A stretch of 64,000 nt of DNA from Piliocolobus tephrosceles (GCF_002776525.5 NC_045453.1:35961702-36025701); one strand, 5' to 3'; shown: positions 47,301 to 56,700, counted from the stretch's first letter. The notes: generated by a model from the letters alone, not told the origin. Translations and numbers: made by a program.

Positions 47301-50300
47301 TGCTTCAAAACAAAACAAAACAAAAACACAAAAAAACCCAAAAAGACACAAAAAAACACACATATTAGCCTAGGCCTACACAAGGTCTGGATCTTCCACC
47401 TCCACATCTTGCCCCACTGGAAGGTATTCAGGGGCAACAACACACATGGAGCTGTCATCTCCTGTGACACCAATGCCTTCTTCTGGATTCCTCCTGAAGA
47501 ACCTGCCTGAGGCTGCTTTACAGCTAACTTTGTTCTAGTAAGTAGACAGACTATGCTCTTAAAAGTATAGTAAATACGTAAAGTAGTAACAGTCAAGTAT
47601 TACGCACTGTACGTAACTGTACGTAACTGTAGGTGTATACCCTGGTATGACTGGGGCAGTAGCTTTGGTTACACCTGCAGCACCACAAACACATGAGTAA
47701 TGCACTGCCCTAAACATGGCAGCCCCAACGTCACCAGGTGACAGGAGTTTTTCAGCACCATCATAATCTTATGGGACCACTATCATACTGTGGTCTGCTG
47801 CTGACCAAAACTTCATCGGGCAGCACAGGTACAGGTGCCATCTCCCCCATGCCCAGGTGGCCTTGGTAATTTCTGTCAGTGTGGTCACAGCAAACACACT
47901 CAGGCTGTTGGTCAGCCAGTGCGCAGGAGGCCTGGGGGGCCAGCGGCATCTATTCCCAACTCAGGCATCATGTGGAGACAGGGTCTTCTAAACTCTGAGT
48001 AGGAACTGTTCTGGGTCATTTCACAGTCTTTCCTTTCAGAAAACAACAGAAAACTGGGAAACTAGAAGTCCCTGAGCAGGCAAAGCCTCAAAAGAGAAAA
48101 TCAGCCAGGCACTGTGGCTCACGCTTGTAATCCCAGCACTGTGGGAGGCCGAGGTGGGCAGATCACCTGAGGTCGGGAGTTCCAGAACAGCCTGATCAAC
48201 ATGGAGAAACCCTGTCTCTACTAAAAATACCAAAAAAAAAATTAACCAGGCGTGGTGGCGCACACCTATAATCCCAGCTACTTGGGAGGCTGAGGTAGGA
48301 TAATCACTCGAGCCAGGGAGGTAGAGGCTGCAGTGAGCTGAGATTCCGCCACTGCACTCCAGCCTGGGCAACAAAAGCGAAACTCCAGTCTCAAAAAAAA
48401 AAAAAAAAAAAAAAAAAGAGAGAAAATCACAACAATCAAGCCCAACCCAGAGCCCTTCACTCCCAGTTCCTCTGCTCCCCCAACTCCCATTCGAGTCATA
48501 GACTAGAAGACAGATACTGAGCAGCTACAGTCGCAAGCACCTCAGGGACAACTAGGACTGAAACTCTAGTATCAGAAGCACAGCAAGGTGGGTGAGGTAA
48601 GGCCTCTCTGAGGGAAAGACCCCCACCACACGGCAACAACCCTTCACAGCCCATTACAAGTTAAACCAACCTAACAGGCAGGCATTCTCCTAAGACTTTC
48701 TAAACCATTCTAAGTATTACAGTTTCACACAAAACACAGGAACCAAACTAGCCTCCAACTAGATACTACAAACCATATCTGGATTTTTCTCTTTTAAGTA
48801 CCCAGGGTTAGGCTGGGCACAGTGGCTCATGCCTATGCTCCTAGTATTTTGGGAGGCTGATGTGTGTGGATTGCTTGAGCCCAAGAGTTCGAGACCAGCC
48901 TGGGCAACACAGCAAGATTTCATGTCTACTAAAAATTAAAAAATCAGCTAGGCGTGGTGGCACATGCCTGTAGTCCCAGCTACTCGGGAGGCTGAGGTGG
49001 AAGAATCACCTGAGCCCGGGAAGTCGAGGCTGCAGTGAGCCGTGATCACACCATGCACTCCAGCCTGGGCAATGGAGTGAGACCCTGTCTCCAACAAAAA
49101 AGGACCCGGGCTAATGGATATGTTCACTATCTTAACTGTGGCCACGGCTCCACAGGTATGTCTGTGTAAGTCAAAAGCTATAAAACCATACTGTATACAT
49201 ACAGAGCTAAGACACCCACTAACATAAAAATAATCTAATCCATTTGTAAAGAAATCCTCCCAAACAACACAAAAGCTCCAACTTTGATAAAAATATTTTT
49301 GACTGGGCATGGTGGCTCATACCTGTAACCCTAGCACTTTGGGCAGCCAAAGCAGGAAGATCACTTGAGCCCAGAAGTTCAAGACCAGCCTGTGTACAAT
49401 ATACATAGACCCTGTGTCTATAATCAACCAACCAACCAATCACCAGATACAGCTGTGCATGCCTGTAGTCCCAGCTCTTCAGGAGGCTGAGGCGGGAGGA
49501 CTGCTTAAGCCCAGGAAGTTGAGGCTACAGTGAGCTATAATCATGCCCCTGAACTCTAGATTGGGTAACAGAGCAGGACCCTGTCTCCAAAATATACACA
49601 TACATACGTATACACACACATATACATATACATACACACACACGCATACATTTTTAAGTGTACTGATGCAACCTCCCTCCCCCTTTATTGGCTAAAATTC
49701 AGTACATAATACTATTAAAGTACTAAAATAATAAGAAGAGTAGAAAACAAGATATTCAAAAAATCAATTAACTTCCTGCCATTACCTCTATCCAAAGGCC
49801 CATCACTGAAGTCAAGTTAGTTCTGCCCAGAGGAGGGGCAGATTCTCAGAAGGCAACCAAGAGACAAGAAACAAAAGCAGGGCTGGAGCGGGGGGCGGGT
49901 CTGCCAAGGCTCCACCTGTACAAGGTTTCTTGGTCTCCAAGCTGCTTGATTCGCCAAGTGCAGTAAGAGGGAGGCGGACGAAGGAACATTCTAAGTTCTA
50001 AGACACCTCAGAAAAGGGCAGCCTAGTTTTATTCCTTCACAGAGAAGAGGTGAAGCCTGGTTTTACTTTAAAACATGCCCAGTAGCTGAGGGCTATTTGG
50101 AGTGGCGAAGGAAGGAATGCGAGCATCTGCTTTGTGCTGCCCCATGAGGCCTGCTCACCAAAGTGAGGAGCTCACAGAGGTGCAGCCTCTCATCCAAGCC
50201 ACCAGCCTGGAGGCAGGGGAAGTCTGGTTCCCGAGCTGGACTCTTCACCAGACATGGCTTCTCTTGGGAGTTCTGCTGCAACAGTAGCACAGAGGAGAGA

Positions 50301-53300
50301 GAGCAGCTCCCAGTAGATTTTAACCAGGGCAATTGTATTCCCCAAAAAACATCCGCCAAGACAGTTTTGCTTGCTACAACTGGGTATGGGGAGAGGGAGT
50401 TGCTAATGGCATCTAGTGGGTGGGAAGCCAGGGAGGCTGCTAAACATCCAACAATGCAAGGACAGCCCCCAAAACAGAATGTTCCCGTGCAAAATGTCCA
50501 CAGTGCCAAGGCAGAGAAAGCCTGAATTACCTAAGAAAACAGGGCAGCTATGACTCACTGGGCCCTGCTCTATCAGGTACTGTCTCAGCGCTTTATGTGC
50601 ACCATCTGATGTCATCCTCCCAACAATTCTACAAAGAACTACTCCTCTCTCTCTTCCACAGAAAAGAAAGTTGAGGCAAGAGAAGGCAAGCCACAGACAC
50701 AGGCCAGTCAGTGGTGGAGTTAAAACTGAAATCAGGCCAGGCGCGGTGCCTCACGCTTATAATCCCAGCACTCTAGGAGGCTGAGGCGGGTGGATCACCT
50801 GAGGTCAGGAGTTTGAGACCAGCCTGCCCAACATGGAGAAACCCTGTCTCTACTAAAAATACAAAAATTAGCTAGACGTGGCGGTGGGTGCCTGTACTCC
50901 CAGCTACTCCCGAGGCTGAGGCAGGAGAATCGCTTGAACCCAGGAGGCAGAGTTTGCAGTGGGCTGAAATCGTGCCATTGCACGCCAGCCTCAGTGACAA
51001 AGAGTGAGACTCTGTCTCAAAAAAAAAGACTGGGCCGGGCGCGGTGGCTCAAGCCTGTAATCCCAGCACTTTGGGAGGCCGAGACGGGCGGATCACGAGG
51101 TCAGGAGATCGAGACCATCCTGGCTAACACGGTGAAACCCCGTCTCTACTAAAAATACAAAAAACTAGCCGGGCGAGGTGGCGGGCGCCTGTAGTCCCAG
51201 CTACTCCGGAGGCTGAGGCAGGAGAATGGCGTAAACCCGGGAGGCGGAGCTTGCAGTGAGCTGAGATCTGGCCACTGCACTCCAGCTCGGGCGACAGAGC
51301 AAGACTCCGTCTCAAAAAAAAAAAAAAAAAAAAAGACTGAAAACCAGGCAGCGTCTGGCTCCACAGTCGCTCCACAGCCCAGCTCTCAGCTGCTTCCCCA
51401 GACCACAATTCCAATCATCCAGAGCGAAAAATAACCAGTAAGCTTCAGAAACACACACACACCTCCACTGCGTCAAAGGCAAGACCCATCAGTGACCCAC
51501 CAACACTGGAGCCAACTAGACCTGTTCGCATCCTGACCCCATTGGGATGCGGCCTCCTCCACGGGTAAATCATTTTCATCCCACTCATGCCCAGGGTTAA
51601 CAGTAGGCACATCTTCATGAGCATTCTATCATTTCTAATACTTCATAATCTGCTGCTTTGTTGTTTAGGATAATTTAAAAATCAGAAATGACAACAAAGG
51701 TGTATTACACAACAATTAAAACCAACTTAAAAACAAATATAGGCTAACAAAATAAACTCACCTGATTTGACTGTCCAGTAAGGTAGGGCTCAAAGTCATT
51801 GTCATGAACTGTATCCTTCTGATGTAAAGAACCATTTTGTACTAGAACAAAAAGTTGCAAAATGTTACCCTCAAATTTTAAAAGATTACTTTTAAGCACA
51901 GAAGTCAAAGTCAGTAAGTCTATTTCCATCTATTTCTAGTAGAAATTATGCTTTTATTTTAAAAGGAATAAAACCAGTATAGAACTGATGTTTACACAAC
52001 TAATTAGAAGGGTGACAGGAAACTTTCAATAATTTAAGCTAAATTTTAAATAAAGGCTTAATCATAATTTGGTGAGATTGACCAAATTAAGTGTTAACAC
52101 ATAAAGCAAGGAACACATAACCAGGGTGAAACTGACACGGTCTCGTAAGACCTATGTGTGGCAAATAGAAGTGGAGCCTCCAAAAACCCAAATGCAGAAT
52201 GTATGCCCAAATGTATGGAGAACCGAGGGAAGAAAACTTAGGAGGGAAGGGGCTGCAACCGAAGGACTGCTGGGAGTTATCTGACTCTCCACAGTGAACC
52301 CCAAATATCTCAGACAGGTCTCAGTCAATTCAGAAAATTTATTTTGCCAAGGTTAAGGACACACCCATGACACAGCCTCAGGAGGTCTTGACAACATGTG
52401 CCCAAGGTGGTCGGGACATGGCTTAGTTGTATACATTTTAGGGAGACATGGAGAACAATCAATGTAAGATGTACATTGGTTTGGCCCGGAGAGGTAGGAC
52501 AACTTGAAGCAGGGAGGGGGCTTCCAGGTCACAGGTAGGTAAGAGACTGCATTCTTTTTGAGTTTCTGATTAGCCTTTCCAAAGGAAGTAATCAGATAAG
52601 CATTTATCTCAGTGAGGAGGAATGACTCTGAGTTCCGTCCTTTGTCCACCAGGAATTTCCTTGTGGGCAAACTGTGGGGAGGTATGTAACTTTTTTGGTC
52701 TTAGAAACTATCTTTCTCAAGAATAGAGGGGAGGCAGGTTTGCCCTAAGCAGTTCCCAGCATAGCTTTCTCCCTTTGGCTCAGTGATTTGGGCGCCCCAA
52801 GACTGATCTTCCTTTCACACCACTTACCTTCCCACTGTTATTATGCTCAGTCAGAAAAAGAAAGCAAAGGTAAATAAAGTGCTGGGCCTTTTCCACTCTT
52901 AAAACACGATGAACGGTAGTATTTGGTTACACCTGAGCTGACACACAAACTAGCTAAAAAAGTGTTCCAATTTTCACACCAGTGCGCTCTGAGGGTTTAT
53001 CCCAAGCCATAATGTCACAGGAGATGCTAACAGACTTGGAAAACGGGCTGAAACTACCAGGGATATGGAGCTTAGCCTGCAGAACCTCGGACTGCCCCTC
53101 TCCTAGAGCAGCCCCTACTGGGCAGCAAAAGGCAAGTCGCTCGTCCCCTGCGGCCACGTCCACCCGGCAAAGCCTCCTCTCCTACCACCCCTTCCCCAAA
53201 GCAAATCCATGATCATGCAGTGGGGAGAGAAGGGCCCAAATTACTCTGAGCACTCATTTATCCGCTTTTTAAGAAGCCCTTGTCTTCGACCTGTCAAATC

Positions 53301-53734
53301 TCCCAGAATCGTCACACAACCTCAAGTTTTATCTCCCTGAAGCTGGCGGAAGAGAGAAAGTTTCCGGTCCCAGACGCAGCTTCCTGGACCGTTCCTTCCC
53401 CGTCCTCCTCCACTCCAGCCCGCGCTGGCCGTCCCGGGACTCCGCTCACCTTTATTATCTTGTCCTTTTGTTCTCTGCACCGCCGCAGGCCGGGACGTGG
53501 GGTACATACAACCCGGGGGAAAAAGAAAACACAAAGTTATTCACCAGAGAACTGGTCTCCAGCGGGCAGCGAGCTCGGCAGGCCTCGAGGCGCGGTCGCG
53601 TGCGACCCCGGCCCCAGGACCCCGGCCTCTGAGGTCCAGCCCCAGGACCCCAACCCAGCCCCCGCGACTCGGCCCCGGCCGCGGCCCCCGTAACCCGGCC
53701 CCACTACCTGGGTGTCCACGCTGGTGGCCGACAT
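33828..53734 (-). CDS. YTHDF1: YTH domain family protein 1 (m6A reader), whole CDS in five exons
   Basis: Cytoplasmic reader of N6-methyladenosine in mRNA; it recruits translation factors and influences mRNA fate and phase separation. The CDS joins 53734-53708, 53474-53450, 51841-51762, 40488-38968 and 33854-33828. That is 1680 nt, giving 559 residues plus stop, exactly the length known for mammalian YTHDF1. Every junction has GT/AG ends and the phases agree. Residues about 1-365 form the P/Q/N/S-rich low-complexity region (PSMSDPYLSSYY, PQQAPSPQAAPQPQQ). Residues about 389-523 form the YTH domain, with the aromatic m6A cage W411 (YSIWCS), W465 (GVWSQ) and W470 (DKWKG) and the RNA-contacting K395, Y397 and D401 in IIKSYSEDD. 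The start ATG (AGCATGT, A at -3) begins MSATSVDTQ. Expression is driven from a CpG island. No truncation or frameshift is seen. YTHDF2 and YTHDF3 are excluded by the linker and the C-terminal ERQNRNKQ. Confidence 0.98.
34666..34832 (+). mobile_element. Alu monomer-like element
   Basis: About 165 bp with an Alu head (GGCCGAGTGTGGTGGC) and a single arm ending in CTCAAAATAAAATAAAAAC; an old monomer or internally deleted AluJ. Confidence 0.75.
34993..35276 (+). mobile_element. AluY (Old World monkey type)
   Basis: Forward dimer with cercopithecine variants and a tail expanded into (AAT)n. Target-site duplication AATAATAAACTTTGC at both ends. Confidence 0.93.
35277..35333 (+). repeat. (AAT)n microsatellite in Alu tail
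   Basis: About 18 AAT units grown from the tail of the preceding Alu. Confidence 0.95.
35571..35878 (+). mobile_element. AluS with (AATC)n tail
   Basis: Forward dimer; target-site duplication AATCTCTTMACA at 35559-35570 and 35879-35890. Confidence 0.92.
36651..36929 (+). mobile_element. Alu
   Basis: Forward dimer GGCCAGGCACAGTGGCTCAC to a 10-base A tail, with a small internal deletion in the left arm. Confidence 0.92.
37090..37250 (+). repeat. VNTR-like duplication with assembly gap
   Basis: GGACACCCGAGGGGTCTGAG and the following GAACACTGGATCCTGCAGGC occur in two successive units separated by ten Ns (37195-37204). The true copy number is unknown. Confidence 0.8.
37195..37204. other. assembly gap (10 N)
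   Basis: Ten Ns within the duplicated unit. Confidence 0.99.
37423..37459 (+). repeat. (CG)n(CA)n microsatellite
   Basis: GTGCGTGCACGCGCG followed by about ten CA units. Confidence 0.9.
37561..37705 (+). mobile_element. Alu right-arm fragment
   Basis: Begins inside the element at GTAATCCCAGCTACTTGG and runs to CCATCTCAATACAAAAC plus an A tail; the head is missing. Confidence 0.88.
37872..37895 (+). repeat. (TA)n microsatellite
   Basis: About twelve TA units. Confidence 0.95.
38968..40488 (-). CDS. YTHDF1: YTHDF1 coding exon 4 (low-complexity region and YTH domain)
   Basis: A large exon of 1521 nt (507 codons, residues 45-551) that carries nearly the whole protein, from SNSYPSMSDPY to EEEVVRK, including the full YTH domain. 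Acceptor TTTTGCAG|AGTAAC, donor AAG|GTGAGTC. The + strand also has an open frame of 235 codons here, which is a composition shadow. Confidence 0.98.
41575..41740 (+). repeat. TG-rich minisatellite, left part
   Basis: Repeats of TTCGTGTGAGGTGTGTTTAT and GCACACACATGCACACAGG words; continues at 42057-42235 after the inserted AluY. Confidence 0.8.
41751..42056 (-). mobile_element. AluY (Old World monkey type)
   Basis: Reverse dimer with an AT-broken poly-T. Exact 15-bp target-site duplication GTGAGGTGTGTTTAT at 41740-41754 and 42057-42071. Confidence 0.94.
42057..42235 (+). repeat. TG-rich minisatellite, right part
   Basis: Continuation of the array left of the AluY: GTGAGGTGTGTTTAT and CACACATGCACACAGGC words recur. 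Confidence 0.8.
42809..43110 (-). mobile_element. Alu (S/J type)
   Basis: Reverse dimer with a 20-base poly-T and CACAGCACCTGGC at its head end. Confidence 0.9.
44484..44775 (+). mobile_element. AluY
   Basis: Forward dimer GGCCGCGGTGGCTCAC to CTCCGTCTCAAAAAAC. Confidence 0.92.
45009..45308 (+). mobile_element. AluS
   Basis: Forward dimer GCCGGGCACAGTGGCTCAGG to CTCCATCTCAAAAACATAAAC. Confidence 0.92.
46613..46918 (-). mobile_element. AluY (Old World monkey type) inside Tigger
   Basis: Reverse dimer with poly-T; target-site duplication TACAAACTACTTTT on both sides. Confidence 0.94.
47086..47359 (+). mobile_element. AluJ inside Tigger
   Basis: Forward, diverged dimer with a mixed CAAAACA tail. 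Confidence 0.88.
48103..48418 (+). mobile_element. AluS
   Basis: Forward dimer with a 23-base A tail; AAAAGAGARAAATCA-like duplication on both sides. Confidence 0.92.
48419..48810. other. intron sequence, nothing recognised
   Basis: Unique sequence between two Alus; no feature seen. Confidence 0.5.
48811..49101 (+). mobile_element. AluJ
   Basis: Forward diverged dimer GGCTGGGCACAGTGGCTCAT to CCCTGTCTCCAACAAAAAAG. Confidence 0.9.
49302..49592 (+). mobile_element. AluJ
   Basis: Forward diverged dimer GACTGGGCATGGTGGCTCAT to CCCTGTCTCCAAAATA. Confidence 0.88.
49593..49645 (+). repeat. (CA/TA)n microsatellite in Alu tail
   Basis: ATACACATACATACG and CACACACACGCATACA irregular run. Confidence 0.85.
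50366..50525 (+). mobile_element. MER20 (hAT-Charlie) fragment
   Basis: Contains the MER20 words CTAATGGCATCTAGTGGGTG, GGCTGCTAAACATCCAACAA, TGCAAGGACAGCCCCCA and CCACAGTGCCAAGGCAGAGA in order. Confidence 0.75.
50565..50725 (-). mobile_element. MIR
   Basis: Reverse complement of the MIR core: CAGCGCTTTATGTGCACC, ATCCTCCCAACAATTC, ACAGAAAAGAAAGTTGAGGC, AGTCAGTGGTGGAGTT. Confidence 0.7.
50735..51028 (+). mobile_element. AluS
   Basis: Forward dimer GGCCAGGCGCGGTGCCTCAC to a 9-base A tail. Confidence 0.92.
51033..51334 (+). mobile_element. AluY (Old World monkey type)
   Basis: Forward dimer placed directly in the tail of the preceding AluS; AAAAAGACTG duplicated on both sides. Confidence 0.95.
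51762..51841 (-). CDS. YTHDF1: YTHDF1 coding exon 3
   Basis: An 80-nt exon that completes a valine codon and encodes QNGSLHQKDTVHDNDFEPY through LTGQSNQ. Acceptor TTCTAG|TACAAAATGG, donor CAG|GTGAGT. Confidence 0.95.
51842..53449 (-). other. YTHDF1: YTHDF1 intron 2
   Basis: 1.6-kb intron. About a third is the solo LTR at 52293-52819; the rest is unique sequence without recognised features. Confidence 0.9.
52293..52819 (-). mobile_element. solo LTR of an endogenous retrovirus (ERV1-like)
   Basis: 527-bp element in the - orientation: begins TGTGAAAGG, ends GGGGTTCACT, with an AATAAA signal near its 3' part (52343-52338). The four bases CCAC (+ strand) flank both sides (52289-52292, 52820-52823), as expected for a 4-bp target duplication. 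No viral genes accompany it. The family name is uncertain. Confidence 0.7.
53450..53474 (-). CDS. YTHDF1: YTHDF1 coding exon 2 (25-nt micro-exon)
   Basis: A 25-nt exon encoding RTKGQDNK plus one base of the next codon. Acceptor GTGCAG|AGAAC, donor AAAG|GTGAGC. It is far too short to show up as an open frame and was placed from splice sites and the known protein N-terminus. Confidence 0.93.
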
Positions 53735-53741
53735 GCTTCAT
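53455..53741 (-). CDS. upstream ORF overlapping the YTHDF1 start (17 codons, spliced)
   Basis: An ATG at 53741-53739 lies 7 nt before the main ATG in another frame. In the spliced mRNA (exon 1 to exon 2) it reads MKHVGHQRGHPENKRTR and stops at TAA (53457-53455), so it overlaps the main start. Its context TTCATGA is weak, while the main ATG has A at -3, so leaky scanning is expected. No other ATG is seen upstream as far as about 53990. Translation is not proven. Confidence 0.5.
53475..53707 (-). other. YTHDF1: YTHDF1 intron 1
   Basis: 233-bp GC-rich intron between exon 1 and the micro-exon; no repeats. Confidence 0.9.
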
Positions 53742-54560
53742 GAAAAACTAGACGCGGGGCCGGGGAGCCCGCCGGCTCGGGCCTCCCCGAGAGGCCGGGC
53801 CTGTCACCCTAGCTCGCGCGGCCCCGGGCCCCGCCGCCAACTCCCCGGGCGCCGGCCGGGCGGCGGCGGCTGCTGGGCGCGCGGGCCCCTGGCGAGGCGG
53901 CGACGGCGGTGAGCCCCGGACGCGGACGCGCTGAGGAGGCGTCGACTCCAATGGCGGCGGCGGCGGCGGCGACAGCGGCAGCGACGGCGGCAGCGGGGGA
54001 CGAGACTGCGTAGCGTCAGCGCGCACGCGGGGCAGGCCGGGAGCACCGCGCCGGGCCGCCACGCTTCGCGCCTGCGCGCTGCTGTCTTACGGGACAGATT
54101 TCGCTCCCAGGTCGTAGTTTCGCGCGGCGGGGCGGGGGCCGCAGCCGGCTGGGCGGGGAAGCCCAGAGCCGGGGAAGTCACGTGGGGCGTGTCCGGTGGA
54201 GCCGCGGGGCCTGTCGGGAAGGAGCTGGCGGGCTGCGTCCAGGTGTGCATGGAGCCCCCGCACCCCGGCCACGGCCGCAGTCGCCGACGCGCTACAGGCA
54301 CTGAGGCCTCTGTGGTTTTCCCCAAGGTCCGAAGACTAAACGCTGCTCTGGTCTGACAGCCGGGCTACGGGTCTGTCCGTGGTCGGTCCGCCCTGCCCCC
54401 ACGGGCAGACCCCTGCCCGCCCAGAGCTGCGAGCCCCTGCGCCTTGCCGCGGGACCTGCGGGCTTTGTTCGCTTTGCAGCCCTGGCCTTCAGCAGCAGCG
54501 GAGCCCGGGGCCCGGTCCCGAAGGTCAGCTGTTCTGTGGACGTACCTCTGGACCTGCAAG
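53560..54560 (-). promoter_or_regulatory. YTHDF1: YTHDF1 CpG-island promoter
   Basis: A CpG-dense block across exon 1 and about 0.8 kb upstream, with no TATA box. It holds a GGC-triplet run after CCAATGG (53948-53970; NF-Y/YY1-like). Transcription start is probably near 53.9-54.0 kb, judged from a 5' UTR of about 200 nt known for this gene. A downstream-facing GGTGAGC on the + strand (about 53908) could serve a divergent transcript, but nothing else supports one. Confidence 0.8.
53708..53734 (-). CDS. YTHDF1: YTHDF1 coding exon 1 (MSATSVDTQ)
   Basis: Encodes residues 1-9. The ATG is at 53734-53732 and the splice donor CAG|GTAGTG at 53707. Phase 0. The 5' UTR lies upstream, within the CpG island. 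Confidence 0.95.
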
Positions 54561-54607
54561 AGGCTCGCCGGCTTATAACGAAGTTCGCATATTAGATTCT
54601 TGACCCC

Positions 54608-54906
54608 GGCCGGGCGCGGTGGCTCAAGCCCGTAATCCCAGCACTTTGGGAGGCCGAGACGGGTGGATCACGAGGTCAGGAGATCGAGACCATCCTGGCT
54701 AACACGGTGAAACCCCGTCTCTACTAAAAAATACAAAAAACTAGCCGGGCGAGGTGGCGGCGCCTGTAGTCCCAGCTACTCGGGAGGCTGAGGCAGGAGA
54801 ATGGCGGGAACCCGGGAGGCGGAGCTTGCAGTGAGCTGAGATCCGGCCACTGCACTCCAGCCTGGGCGACAGAGCGAGACTCCGTCTCAACAACAACAAC
54901 AAAAAA
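54608..54906 (+). mobile_element. AluY (Old World monkey type)
   Basis: Forward dimer with a CAACAACAACA tail; exact 14-bp target duplication AGATTCTTGACCCC at 54594-54607 and 54907-54920. It sits at the outer edge of the YTHDF1 CpG island. Confidence 0.95.
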
Positions 54907-54920
54907 AGATTCTTGACCCC

Positions 54921-56270
54921 GATTTCATCACCAGGAGGAGAAGAGACTTACGGTAGTGCTCTGTGCCGCGGCCTAGGCCGGGCCAGGGGAATTCTGGTCT
55001 TTATTCGAGGATGGACAGCCCCTTCTTAGCTGCAGCTGTGCAGAGAGCCCAGTTCTCAGTTCCTAACCCCTCAGCATCCCCAGTCTGGACGCCCTTCTGG
55101 TCAGGTGATGAATTTCGCTCCCTGCAGCCAATCCAGTCCTGCCACCCTTGTGGCTAACTGCCTAAGAGGCTTCGAGGTTGATATTTTTCTTTCCAGCTCT
55201 GGCAGGTGTAACATCTTCACGTGGCCTGGATCTGGGTCCTGCTGAAGGAGAAAGACCTGAAATGGGGTGTCAGACATTCTGACGTCAGAGGAGTGTTTTC
55301 CACAAAGTGGGCCCGGGCAGATGTACTAGGCAGGGCGGACAGTGACAGCAGGGACAGCAATGGAGTCCCAAGACGGTTCCAAGCCTGGACATCCACATCA
55401 GTGGGGCAGCAGTCAGCCTCTCACACTGCTGCAGGAGGAGGTGGAAACGGCCCCCAGTGGGCCAGTCAGCCACAGAGAGGACTGCTGCTCCAAGTTGCTC
55501 TTCGCCAGGCCTCCCTGGAGCCCCGCCACGCCTGAAGCTGGGGAAAGCAGGCTGGGCATGTTTCCCTGAAACAGAGCTCAGGGATGTCTGGTGCCCTGAG
55601 GATAAATCTGGATCCACTGGGACTTTGATATGCTTGGGCCGTGGGCAGGCACCTCAGGCCAAGATGAAATCTGTGCATTTGGGGTAGATCCGAAAATAAA
55701 CAGCACATTTCCAGGATGGGAGCAGACATGGAAAAGATGTGTGGGGATTGTAGGGCCAGCGGGATTCCTGGGGGCCCTGTGCCACCTGCCTCTGTGTGAT
55801 GAGGCCTGCGCATCCTAGGCAGGGCCTGAGTGCCTGCTTCCCAGGACACTGAACTGTTGGCAGCCATGACTGCAGCAAGGAGGTGTCTGAGTGGTCAGAG
55901 TAGACACTCAGACTCTCTCTCAGAGCCCCTGTCTGTCGTCTCCCCCAGCTCCCATCTCTCGGCCAGGATAGTGCAGTGGTCACCACTGGAGTTCAGAGCC
56001 TCACAGCCAGTTACAGGGCCTTCAGCCTCAGGCCTCCTTTCCTCCTCACTGGTGGGGTAATTACTCCCCTCTCACAGGATGAGTGTGCAGAAGAAACTGG
56101 GCGTGCAGCACTTGGCATCAGGCCGGGACTCTTAACACTGGCTGTTACCTGCTGCCTTCACCCACAAATGCCCAGCCAGTCACAGGAGGCAGCACTGGCC
56201 CTGCAGGAAGTGGCCACTCCGAGCTTAGGGGCCTTCTCAGATGGCTGAGTGCCAGCAATGCAGGATCGTG
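54921..56270. other. intergenic, no gene seen
   Basis: Unique sequence; no recognised feature. Confidence 0.5.
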
Positions 56271-56274
56271 GGGG

Positions 56275-56700
56275 TGTTTCTGTTTCCTGGAGCTGTCTTA
56301 ACAAAGTACCAGGAACTGGGGGGCTTAAAATAACAGCAATGTATTCTCTCCCGGTTCTGGAGGCCAGAAGTCCCAGATCAGTATCGCTGGGCTGAAGTGG
56401 AGATGTGGGCTCCTTCCGGGGCCCTCAGGGAGGATCCTAGCCTCCTCCAGCCTCCAGTGGAAGCCAGCAGCCCTTCCTGGTCTTTCCTCCTTGCCTCTGG
56501 TGCCTCATGGCCTTTTTCTCTGTGCCTGTGTCTCTTACAAGGACACCCATCTGGATTTAGAGCCCACCCTAGTCCAGGATAACCTCATCGTCATGCGATT
56601 ATATCTGCAAAGAACCTATTTCTAAATAAAGGCACACGAGTACCAGGCAGACATGAGTTTTGGAGGTACACTCCAGCTCACTACAGAGATCACTGGGGAG
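56275..56700 (-). mobile_element. LTR remnant, ERVL-MaLR (MLT1-like) type
   Basis: Reverse words of MaLR LTRs: TAACAAAGTACCAGGAACTG, GGCTTAAAATAACAGCAATG, GGTTCTGGAGGCCAGAAGTC, TAGTCCAGGATAACCTCATC, TTATATCTGCAAAGAACC. Non-coding and diverged. Confidence 0.6.

Larger units (their letters stand above)
46205..47826 (-). mobile_element. Tigger-type (pogo/TcMar) DNA transposon remnant, split by two Alus
   Basis: Three pieces (46205-46612, 46919-47085, 47360-47826) carry Tigger words: TCTAAACATATCTAAACA, ACAGAAAAGGTACAGTAAAA, TATATCCTTATTCCATAAGC, TAATCTTATGGGACCAC, and a degraded end CCAAAACTTCATCGGGCAGC. The - strand frame in 47.37-47.55 kb recalls the transposase C-terminus (QPQAGSSGG...). It lies only about 300 bp from the 5' end, so the copy is an internally deleted, non-autonomous derivative. 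The subfamily name is uncertain. Confidence 0.7.
40489..51761 (-). other. YTHDF1: YTHDF1 intron 3
   Basis: 11.3-kb intron holding eleven Alus, a Tigger remnant, MER20, MIR, a TG-rich minisatellite and a CA/TA microsatellite. Unique stretches (40.5-41.57, 43.1-44.48, 45.3-46.2, 47.83-48.1, 49.65-50.36 kb) show no gene. Confidence 0.9.
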
